NCBI GenBank assembly: GCA_050945315.1
Contig: JBMNSS010000185.1
Location: 1-5,021 of the forward strand
Reading direction: 5' to 3'
Length of the DNA stretch: 5,021 nt
Source: DTU080 sp050945315
Lineage (GTDB): Bacteria > Bacillota > Limnochordia > DTU080
The position numbers were made by a program, and so were the translations under genes. Shown here piece after piece: positions 1-5,021 of the stretch (positions are counted from its first letter, which is position 1; each line of letters opens with the position of its first letter). The notes below the pieces were generated by a model. The model searched no databases and was not told the DNA's origin. It saw nothing but the letters and a program-made list of their open reading frames with translations.

Positions 1-1830
1 ACGCAGAGGATTCTACAGGACAACCTGATCACTTTACGGAACGGGCGGTATGTCTTACCGGTCAGACAGGAGTATCGCTCGTCGCTGCCAGGCATAGTCC
101 ACGATCAGTCAGGCAGCGGGGCTACGTTGTTTATAGAGCCGATCGCCGTTGTCGAACTGAACAATGAGATCCGCCAGGTGGAAGCCGAGGAGCTGGAGGA
201 AATCGAGCGGATTCTCAAAGAACTGACAGATGCCGTGGGTCTGGAGTCCGCGGCCATACGACACAGTGTGGAAATCGCGGGGGAATTGGATTTCATATTT
301 GCCAAGGGTCGCCTCTCTCTGGAGTGGAACTGCACTGAACCTCAGATGGCGGAAGACGGCTGGGTGTCTATACTCTCAGGGCGGCATCCGTTGCTCACCG
401 GACGGGTGGTGCCGATCGACGTCTGGTTGGGTCGTGAGTATTTGGCGCTGATCATCACCGGGCCCAACACCGGGGGCAAGACGGTGACCCTTAAGACCGT
501 GGGCTTGTTTACGCTTATGGGCCAGGCCGGGTTGCATGTGCCGGCTCAAAGCGGAACGGAGCTGGCCGTATTTGACGGCATATACGCCGATATCGGTGAC
601 GAACAGAGCATTGAGCAGAATCTGAGCACGTTCTCCTCGCATATGAGCAACATAGTCCGCATCTTGGAACGGGCCACAAGTGACTCACTTGTGCTTCTGG
701 ACGAGCTCGGTGCCGGCACTGATCCCACCGAAGGAGCGGCCTTGGCCATGTCTATCTTGGAGCACCTGATAGACTTGGGCTGTCGCACTGTGGCGACGAC
801 ACACTACAGCGAACTCAAATCTTTCGCCTTTACAGAACCCGCGGCTGAGAACGCCAGTGTGGAATTCGATGTCGAGACGCTGCAGCCGACATTTCGCCTG
901 GCCATCGGTGTGGCCGGCAGCAGCAATGCTTTTGCCATCGCCCGGCGTTTGGGGCTTGGGGAGGGCATTGTGGAAAGGGCCAAGGCCCGGCTAACACAAG
1001 AGGAAATCACGGTGGAGGAGCTCATACGGTCGGTTGAGGAGAACAGGCGGCAAGCCGTCAGAGATCGTGAAGAGGCAGCCCGTTTGCGCATCGAGATGCA
1101 GAAGCTTCGTGATCGCTATGACGAGGCTTTCACTAAACTACAGAAGCGCCGCCACGAAATCCTTGATCAGGCTCGTCGGGAAGCGGCGCAGATGGTGGCC
1201 GGGACGCGTAAGGAACTGGAGCAGTTGATCGGCGAGTTGCGCCGCAATAAGCAGGTGGATCTGGAGCGCGCCGCGCAAATGGCTCGTGAACAGGTCCTCG
1301 AAAGACAGTTGAGCTTGCGCGAGGCCGAACCTTTGCAGCCCGAGATCGCCCCCCCTGAAGAGAGAACCGACTCCGAGCCTCTACACAAAGGGGATACCGT
1401 GCGGATTCGCAGTCTCGGTCAGGAAGCGGTGGTGTTGGCAGAACCTGACCATGAAGGCCGAGTCTTGGTACAGGCCGGAATGATGCGTCTGTCACTGATG
1501 AAATCGGAAGTGGAAAAATTGGCTGCGGCACCACGCAAGGAGACACGGGGGAGTTCAATGGCCGCTTTGGCGCGCTCCAAGTCAGCGGCGATAGCCACTG
1601 AGTTGGATCTTCGAGGCAAGACAGTGGATGAGGCTTTGGAAGAAGTCGACAAGTATCTTGACGACTGCATGTTGAGCGGCATCCCTCGGGCCAGCATCAT
1701 TCACGGCAAAGGGACGGGAGCGCTGCGTCAGGCGATACGTGAGCATCTGCAGGGATTGCCTCAGATCAAGGCCTATCGCGAGGGAGAGCCCGGTGAAGGC
1801 GGATCAGGAGTGACGATCGTCGAGTTTTGA
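1..1830 (+). CDS. mutS2: Endonuclease MutS2 / ribosome-rescue factor (5'-truncated by window edge)
   Basis: The open frame runs from base 1 to the TGA at 1828-1830 (609 visible residues). Family members are about 780-790 residues, so roughly 175 N-terminal residues lie left of the window. The TTG at 127 is internal, because MutS2-like sequence continues upstream of it (RNGRYVLPV, then GIVHDQSGSGATLF). Domains in order: end of the core/lever region; MutS-type ABC ATPase with Walker A GPNTGGKT at 460-483, the DIGDEQSIEQNLSTFSSHM signature near 589-648, Walker B LVLLDE ending at 702 and the TTHY switch histidine at 802-804; a charged coiled coil at about 1003-1330; a small beta-rich segment at about 1380-1520; and a C-terminal Smr domain with LDLR at 1603-1614 and HGKGTG at 1702-1719. 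Known for the family: suppression of homologous recombination in some species, and in Bacillus sensing and splitting of collided ribosomes (also called RqcU). The C-terminus (GGSGVTIVEF) is the normal family ending, so the 3' end is intact. It converges with and overlaps the PBP gene. Confidence 0.97.
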   Translation, partial: TQRILQDNLITLRNGRYVLPVRQEYRSSLPGIVHDQSGSGATLFIEPIAVVELNNEIRQVEAEELEEIERILKELTDAVGLESAAIRHSVEIAGELDFIFAKGRLSLEWNCTEPQMAEDGWVSILSGRHPLLTGRVVPIDVWLGREYLALIITGPNTGGKTVTLKTVGLFTLMGQAGLHVPAQSGTELAVFDGIYADIGDEQSIEQNLSTFSSHMSNIVRILERATSDSLVLLDELGAGTDPTEGAALAMSILEHLIDLGCRTVATTHYSELKSFAFTEPAAENASVEFDVETLQPTFRLAIGVAGSSNAFAIARRLGLGEGIVERAKARLTQEEITVEELIRSVEENRRQAVRDREEAARLRIEMQKLRDRYDEAFTKLQKRRHEILDQARREAAQMVAGTRKELEQLIGELRRNKQVDLERAAQMAREQVLERQLSLREAEPLQPEIAPPEERTDSEPLHKGDTVRIRSLGQEAVVLAEPDHEGRVLVQAGMMRLSLMKSEVEKLAAAPRKETRGSSMAALARSKSAAIATELDLRGKTVDEALEEVDKYLDDCMLSGIPRASIIHGKGTGALRQAIREHLQGLPQIKAYREGEPGEGGSGVTIVEF

Positions 1831-3827
1831 CATCGGGGTGTGATGGTCTGCGGCGCGGAGTCTTCGAGGAAGTAGGCGTGTATCAGTTCCGAATCTGCCA
1901 ACAGGCAATCCGGTTGCACTAAAAGGCCGTTGGCCCGATCAATGGCCAGCGGACCGATGACACCGGACCGAGGCGGGACGAAATCCTTCTCCGGATGATC
2001 GACCAGCACTTGTCCCATGAAGCTCGCCCAAATGTCGGCGGCCAGGCCGCTGCCGATATCTCCGTCGGGGCCTCTCATGGGCTCACGTTGCAGATCATTG
2101 CCGATCCACACGGTGGCGATGAGTTGTGGGGTATAACCGATGAACCAAGCGTTTGTGTAGTCTGACGTGGTACCCGTCTTGCCCGCCGCAGGGCGTCCGA
2201 TAGCGGCTCTTCTTCCGGTGCCTCGTTCGATAACGCCTTTCATCATATGGGTCATCACGAACGCCTGGGCCTGGTTCATCACGGTTTGTGTAACGGTCTT
2301 GGCCTGATAGAGCAGGGTTCCGTCGCTGTCTTCGACTCTGGAGATGGCATATGGTGCTACGTATGTGCCGCCGTTGGCAAATGGCAGGTAGGCCGCAGTC
2401 AGTTCCAACGGCGAGGTTCCCTTGGTTAGTCCCCCCAGTGCCAGTGAGGCATTAAGGTCGTTTTTTTCGCCGTGTTCCACAAAGGTGGATATGCCGAGGC
2501 GCTGACCATAGGCTATCACCGCCCGCGGCCCCATCTCTTGCAGCAACTTCACGGCTATGGTGTTGATCGATTCCTCCAAAGCTTCCTGGAGTGTGACGTC
2601 GCCTCGGTGGCGACGATCATAATTGTCGGGTTTCCAGGTCGTGCCATCGCCCGTTTTTAGGGTCAGCGGCTCATCTTTCATGATCGTCGCCGGGGTGTAT
2701 CCCGCTTCCAAAGCGGCCGCGTAGAGAATGGGCTTGATAGCCGAGCCGGGCTGTCTGTAGGCTTGGACCGCACGGTTGAACTTGTCGGTGCCGCGTCCGC
2801 CCACCATGGCTTTGATCTCTCCGGTACTCGGATCTACGGCGAGCAGAGCGCCTTGCGGTTGACGTAGACCGTTGGCGTCGGTCTTCAGTGTAGGGAGCTT
2901 GGAGAGCAATGCCTTTTCAGCTGTCTGTTGCCACCTCAAGTCGAGCGTGGTGTACACTCGCAAACCTCCTGTGTACACCCGTTGCTCGCCGAAGAGTTCG
3001 ATTATCTGTTGAAGCACGTAGTCCACGAAGTACGAGGCTTGGGTCTGATGGGATTGTAACGGTACGGTCCGCAAAGGAGACTGAGCCGCAGCCATAGCTT
3101 GTTCGACCGTTATGTAGCCAAGCTGTCGCATACGATCAAGGACGTAGTTGCGGCGCCGCACGGCGGCGTCCCGGTCGACAAAGGGCGAAAAGACACTGGG
3201 ACCGTTGATGACTCCGGCAAGGAAGGCCGCCTCGGAAAGAGTAAGATCGCTGCAGCGTTTGCCGAAATACAGCTTTGCCGCAGCCTCAACCCCATATGCG
3301 CCGTGGCCGAAGAACACCTCGTTCAAATAGGCCTCCAGGATCTCATCCTTTGAATAACGCCGTTCAATCTGAACGGCCCACAACAGTTCCCGTAGTTTGC
3401 GTGACACAGTGCGTTCATGGGAGAGAAAGGCATTTTTCGCCAGCTGTTGGGTTATCGTGCTTCCGCCTTGGCGGATTTCTCCGACGCGGACGTTGACTAT
3501 GAGGGCGCGGAAAATGCCTCGCAGATTCACACCATAGTGGGTGTAGAAGTGGCTGTCTTCAGCGGCGATAGCCGCTTGGCGCATGTGAATCGGTATCTGC
3601 GATAGGCGCACGGCATCGCGGTTCTCTTTGAAAAGACGTGCCAAGACTCTACCGTCGGCATCATATATGTAAGTCGTCAGTTTCGGGTTGAACGTGACTT
3701 CAGCAAGGGTGGGAGCACTGCTCACATAGCCGGCGAGGACTCCGGCCAACGTGCCAATCGTGATTGACACGAAAAAGACAAGCAGTGTAGCGCGAGCCCT
3801 GCCAAAGCGTCGTTTCTTGCGCCCCAT
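1773..3827 (-). CDS. Class A penicillin-binding protein, PBP1A type (glycosyltransferase/transpeptidase)
   Basis: A complete 684-residue bifunctional peptidoglycan synthase, which polymerises lipid II into glycan strands and cross-links stem peptides outside the membrane. A basic cytoplasmic start (MGRKKRRFGR) is followed by one membrane anchor at about residues 13-34. The GT51 domain covers about 50-235, with catalytic Glu90 in EDSHFYTH, GGSTITQQLAKN at 121-132 and the second glutamate (165) in ILEAYLN. The transpeptidase domain covers about 325-610, with nucleophile Ser362 and Lys365 in PGSAIKP, SIN at 420-422 and KTG at 550-552. All expected catalytic residues are present. The ATG at 3825-3827 is chosen because GGAGG lies 6 nt upstream and the basic/TM start follows directly. 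The last 18 residues (667-684, rich in Pro and Ser) overlap mutS2 antisense. It is transcribed divergently from yhhQ, probably from its own promoter near 3881-3906. It is similar in size to Bacillus PbpF, but orthology is not established, so no symbol is given. Confidence 0.96.
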   Translation of the reverse strand: MGRKKRRFGRARATLLVFFVSITIGTLAGVLAGYVSSAPTLAEVTFNPKLTTYIYDADGRVLARLFKENRDAVRLSQIPIHMRQAAIAAEDSHFYTHYGVNLRGIFRALIVNVRVGEIRQGGSTITQQLAKNAFLSHERTVSRKLRELLWAVQIERRYSKDEILEAYLNEVFFGHGAYGVEAAAKLYFGKRCSDLTLSEAAFLAGVINGPSVFSPFVDRDAAVRRRNYVLDRMRQLGYITVEQAMAAAQSPLRTVPLQSHQTQASYFVDYVLQQIIELFGEQRVYTGGLRVYTTLDLRWQQTAEKALLSKLPTLKTDANGLRQPQGALLAVDPSTGEIKAMVGGRGTDKFNRAVQAYRQPGSAIKPILYAAALEAGYTPATIMKDEPLTLKTGDGTTWKPDNYDRRHRGDVTLQEALEESINTIAVKLLQEMGPRAVIAYGQRLGISTFVEHGEKNDLNASLALGGLTKGTSPLELTAAYLPFANGGTYVAPYAISRVEDSDGTLLYQAKTVTQTVMNQAQAFVMTHMMKGVIERGTGRRAAIGRPAAGKTGTTSDYTNAWFIGYTPQLIATVWIGNDLQREPMRGPDGDIGSGLAADIWASFMGQVLVDHPEKDFVPPRSGVIGPLAIDRANGLLVQPDCLLADSELIHAYFLEDSAPQTITPRCQNSTIVTPDPPSPGSPSR

Positions 3828-3833
3828 GTGCGT

Positions 3834-3838
3834 CCTCC
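3834..3838 (-). promoter_or_regulatory. Ribosome binding site of the PBP gene
   Basis: On the minus strand GGAGG stands 6 nt before the ATG at 3827. This near-perfect Shine-Dalgarno sequence fixes the start codon. Confidence 0.85.
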
Positions 3839-3880
3839 AAGACAGAGATAAAACAGTATCTGGAGTGTGGTGTCCGTCCT

Positions 3881-3906
3881 ATTGTATCATAGGAAAAAGG
3901 CGTCAA
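3881..3906 (-). promoter_or_regulatory. Putative promoter of the PBP gene (extended -10)
   Basis: On the minus strand TTGACG (3906-3901) is followed after only 14 bp by TACAAT (3886-3881). The -10 is preceded by TG one base away (TGATACAAT), the extended -10 pattern. The spacer is shorter than the usual 16-18 bp, so the extended -10 may do most of the work. Transcription would start near 3874 and leave a leader of about 45 nt before the ATG. It is inferred from consensus only. Confidence 0.5.
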
Positions 3907-3910
3907 ATGA

Positions 3911-3949
3911 TCCGGTTCAGGGTGTGAATGATGTTGAGCCGACCCCGGA
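3911..3949. other. Imperfect inverted repeat in the divergent intergenic region
   Basis: TCCGG at 3911-3915 matches CCGGA at 3945-3949, and inside it GGTTCA (3914-3919) can pair with TGAGCC (3935-3940) with one G-U pair. The two pairings partly compete. The element sits between the putative PBP promoter and yhhQ and could be an operator or a leader structure, but it could also be chance. Confidence 0.25.
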
Positions 3950-3960
3950 TTGGATATTCT
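3934..3960 (+). promoter_or_regulatory. Weak candidate promoter of yhhQ
   Basis: TTGAGC (3934-3939) and TATTCT (3955-3960) are separated by 15 bp. Both hexamers and the spacing are poor matches to the vegetative consensus. This is the best pair I could find in the stretch before yhhQ, so treat it as tentative. Confidence 0.25.
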
Positions 3961-3998
3961 GTATCGAGTACACGTAGTGAGCACGACTGACAGCCGGC

Positions 3999-4004
3999 GG
4001 GGGA
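3999..4004 (+). promoter_or_regulatory. Ribosome binding site of yhhQ
   Basis: GGGGGA lies 6 nt before the ATG at 4011 and supports that start. Confidence 0.65.
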
Positions 4005-4010
4005 TTAGAT

Positions 4011-4670
4011 ATGTTGGGAAATAAGCTGTTGCTGTGGCAGGTTGTTTTCATTACTGCTTTGCTGACATCGAATGTGATAGCGGGCAAAGTGGTCTTGTTG
4101 TTCGGTTTCCTGACGGTTCCTGCCGCCGTAGTGGCATATGTGCTGACGTTTTTGGCGACCGACGTTATCAATGAGCTGTACGGTAAAGACAGAGCCAATG
4201 AGATTGTAAAGATAGGCTTTCTCGCCCAGCTATTGGCCGCCGGGCTGATCTATTTGGCGGCCCAAATGCCCGTCGCTCCCTTTATGCCCGAAATGCAGGA
4301 GTCGTTCCTGGCGGTATTGGGGCAAAACTGGCGCTTTGTGCTGGCGAGTCTGACCGCCTATGCGGTGTCCCAGACTCATGACGTCTACGCGTTTCACTAT
4401 TGGCGGCGACTTACAAACGACAGGCACAAGTGGCTTCGGAACAACATGTCAACGTTGGTGTCTCAGATTCTGGATACGGCCATATTCATCTCCATTGCCT
4501 TTTGGGGTCAAGTACCGAATCTGGGGCAGATGATCATATCTCAGTATGTCGTCAAGGCGGTCTTGGCACTGGCTGATACTCCGTTCTTTTACCTATTTAC
4601 CATGGGTTCGACCAAACAGGCTTCACGGGTTGACGAATCTCGACCAAGTGAAATACTTTCGAATGAGTAG
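4011..4670 (+). CDS. yhhQ: Queuosine precursor transporter, YhhQ/VUT family
   Basis: A complete 219-residue integral membrane protein, the usual length for the VUT (Vut_1) family. Hydrophobic segments at about residues 7-24, 33-51, 67-84, 105-122, 149-167 and 175-197 suggest six membrane spans. Family landmarks are FLATDVINELYGK (47-59), SQTHDVYAFHYWRR (120-133), WLRNNMSTLVSQILDT (141-156) and the following IAFWG. In E. coli YhhQ imports the 7-deazaguanine queuosine precursors preQ0 and preQ1, which are inserted at position 34 of GUN-anticodon tRNAs. The substrate here (preQ0, preQ1 or queuine) is inferred from the family. The ATG at 4011 has a GGGGGA ribosome binding site, and the product begins straight at the first membrane span. 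The tail after residue 198 is short, polar and probably cytoplasmic. No other queuosine gene is in the window, and I see no preQ1 riboswitch upstream. It reads towards the rRNA promoter region. Confidence 0.92.
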   Translation: MLGNKLLLWQVVFITALLTSNVIAGKVVLLFGFLTVPAAVVAYVLTFLATDVINELYGKDRANEIVKIGFLAQLLAAGLIYLAAQMPVAPFMPEMQESFLAVLGQNWRFVLASLTAYAVSQTHDVYAFHYWRRLTNDRHKWLRNNMSTLVSQILDTAIFISIAFWGQVPNLGQMIISQYVVKAVLALADTPFFYLFTMGSTKQASRVDESRPSEILSNE

Positions 4671-4714
4671 GTCACATCCCTGCCATGCTGGCGGCGTGTG
4701 ACCGGCTGCATTTT
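4670..4714 (+). terminator. Stem-loop after yhhQ, possible terminator
   Basis: GGTCACA (4670-4676, starting on the last base of the stop codon) pairs perfectly with TGTGACC (4697-4703). Inside it GCCA/TGGC (4682-4685 and 4689-4692) forms a second small hairpin. The only T run, TTTT at 4711-4714, lies 7 nt beyond the stem, so this is a weak intrinsic terminator at best. Its position, directly after yhhQ and before the next promoter, fits a transcription end. Confidence 0.4.
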
Positions 4715-4729
4715 GAATGGAAGTTTGTA

Positions 4730-4759
4730 TTGACGGTGAGTGTGGGACGATGGTATACT
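4730..4759 (+). promoter_or_regulatory. rRNA operon promoter P1
   Basis: TTGACG (4730-4735), an 18-bp spacer and TATACT (4754-4759) make a strong sigma-A/sigma-70-type promoter. The 20 bp upstream (4710-4729) are AT-rich, like an UP element. TCTTGC begins 4 nt after the -10 and gives a probable G start at about 4767. The rRNA assignment comes from the tandem arrangement with P2 and the leader that follows. Confidence 0.75.
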
Positions 4760-4816
4760 CATTCTTGCCCGCACGGAGCCGCATCTGTCGGCAGTTCGGG
4801 TCCAAGAAAAAAGTTC

Positions 4817-4845
4817 TTGACGTCGGTCAACGAATAGTGTATGAT
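4817..4845 (+). promoter_or_regulatory. rRNA operon promoter P2
   Basis: TTGACG (4817-4822), an ideal 17-bp spacer and TATGAT (4840-4845). An A-rich tract at 4804-4812 lies just upstream of the -35, as in UP elements. TCTTGC begins 4 nt past the -10, exactly as at P1, and puts the start near G4853. The two -10 boxes are 86 bp apart, a typical distance for tandem rRNA promoters. The -35 also sits in the short palindrome TTGACGTCGGTCAA (4817-4830). Confidence 0.8.
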
Positions 4846-4852
4846 AAGTCTT

Positions 4853-4887
4853 GCTGCGTGGCTCGCCAGTGAGGAAGCCTCCGCAGC
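4853..4887 (+). other. 5' hairpin of the rRNA leader
   Basis: GCTGCG (4853-4858) pairs with CGCAGC (4882-4887), and GGCT (4860-4863) with AGCC (4876-4879), around a 12-nt loop. An alternative inner hairpin is GAGG-AAG-CCTC (4871-4881). The structure starts at the predicted P2 start site, so it would form the 5' end of the transcript. Confidence 0.55.
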
Positions 4888-4893
4888 GGAAAG

Positions 4894-4913
4894 TCGGTCC
4901 TTGACAACTAAAC
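4894..4913 (+). promoter_or_regulatory. boxA-like antitermination element
   Basis: CGGTCCTTGACAACT (4895-4909) matches the Bacillus rrn boxA TGTTCTTTGAAAACT at 11 of 15 positions and is followed by AAACAG. In rRNA leaders boxA RNA binds NusB-NusE and protects the untranslated transcript from termination. It comes about 40 nt after the P2 start. Confidence 0.6.
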
Positions 4914-4941
4914 AGCGTATGAGTAGAAAGCAAGGGCAAGC

Positions 4942-4969
4942 GATGTCGGCATTGAGATGTTGGCGTTGA
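4942..4969 (+). repeat. Two adjacent 14-bp direct repeats in the rRNA leader
   Basis: GATGTCGGCATTGA (4942-4955) is followed without a gap by GATGTTGGCGTTGA (4956-4969). They agree at 12 of 14 positions and both differences are transitions. It looks like a small tandem duplication, with no clear third copy. Confidence 0.75.
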
Positions 4970-4986
4970 CTTGCACAGACATTGAC

Positions 4987-5021
4987 CACTTCTTTGGAGG
5001 CTTGAGTCTCCCAAAGAGGTG
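4987..5021 (+). other. Strong stem-loop at the end of the window
   Basis: CACTTCTTTGGAG (4987-4999) pairs along its whole length with CTCCCAAAGAGGTG (5008-5021), with one G-U pair and one bulged C, around the 8-nt loop GCTTGAGT. No T run follows inside the window. Given its place it is more likely an rRNA leader or processing structure than a terminator, but what follows cannot be seen. Confidence 0.6.

Larger units (their letters stand above)
4853..5021 (+). other. rRNA operon leader upstream of 16S rRNA (16S outside window)
   Basis: From the predicted P2 start the sequence has no credible reading frame but a leader-like order: a 5' hairpin, a boxA-like antitermination element, a 14-bp tandem repeat and a final stem-loop. 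The motif CTTGACAACTAAACAGCG resembles the CTTTGAAAACTGAACA sequence found in Bacillota rRNA leaders before 16S. I infer that the mature 16S gene starts shortly after 5021. No 16S sequence itself, such as AGAGTTTGATC, is visible. Confidence 0.7.

Noticed and set aside
127..129. TTG as the start codon of mutS2
   Set aside because: Clear MutS2 sequence continues in the same frame from base 1 to 126, so the TTG is an internal Leu codon.
1133..1558. 141-codon open frame on the minus strand inside mutS2
   Set aside because: It lies opposite the mutS2 coiled coil, has Arg/Pro-rich composition typical of an antisense shadow, and resembles no family I know.
4901..4923. TTGACA with TATGAG as a third promoter
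   Set aside because: The spacer is only 11 bp and no -10 lies at 16-18 bp. The TTGACA is part of the boxA-like motif.
4943..4969. Eight-codon leader peptide starting at ATG 4943
   Set aside because: There is no convincing ribosome binding site, it falls within the tandem repeat, and the surrounding sequence is an rRNA leader.
4589..5014. 141-codon open frame on the minus strand across the yhhQ end and the rRNA promoters
   Set aside because: It covers two strong plus-strand promoters and leader structures, and its product is unlike any protein I know. The frame is open by chance.
4987..5021. Intrinsic terminator
   Set aside because: The stem is strong but no T run is visible in the window, and a terminator just after boxA in an rRNA leader is unlikely.
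1..5021. Mobile element, CRISPR array, phage, toxin-antitoxin or defence genes
   Set aside because: No transposase, integrase, spaced repeats, small gene pair or nuclease cassette is present. All three long genes are housekeeping families with intact key residues.

Overview
The window looks like ordinary chromosomal DNA from a moderately GC-rich Bacillota-type bacterium (Clostridia or Limnochordia-like; the exact lineage cannot be read from the sequence). Evidence for this is a MutS2 closely matching the Bacillus pattern, a single-TM class A penicillin-binding protein, vegetative sigma-A-type promoters, and an rRNA leader with a Gram-positive-style boxA. No phage, plasmid, insertion sequence, CRISPR or defence system is visible. 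I did not find a convincing undescribed system; the most interesting material is at the right end and at the mutS2/PBP junction.

Layout: (1) 1-1830, plus strand: the 3' three-quarters of mutS2; its start lies left of the window. (2) 1773-3827, minus strand: a complete bifunctional class A PBP (PBP1A type). It converges on mutS2 and overlaps it by 58 bp, so the last 18 residues of the PBP are written antisense to the conserved end of the MutS2 Smr domain. (3) 3828-4010: a divergent intergenic region of 183 bp. It holds a probable PBP promoter (extended -10) and the ribosome binding sites of both flanking genes. (4) 4011-4670, plus strand: a complete YhhQ/VUT-family queuosine-precursor transporter. 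(5) 4671-5021: 351 bp without a protein gene. It contains a stem-loop that may end yhhQ, two tandem strong promoters with the same -35 hexamer, a 5' leader hairpin, a boxA-like element, a 14-bp tandem repeat and a final hairpin reaching the last base. This reads as the promoter and leader of an rRNA operon whose 16S gene should begin just right of the window.

Functionally the genes are housekeeping and mostly unrelated: ribosome-collision rescue or recombination control (MutS2), peptidoglycan synthesis (PBP), uptake of the precursor for a tRNA modification (YhhQ) and rRNA synthesis. MutS2, YhhQ and rRNA share a loose translation theme, but the sequence does not show co-regulation.
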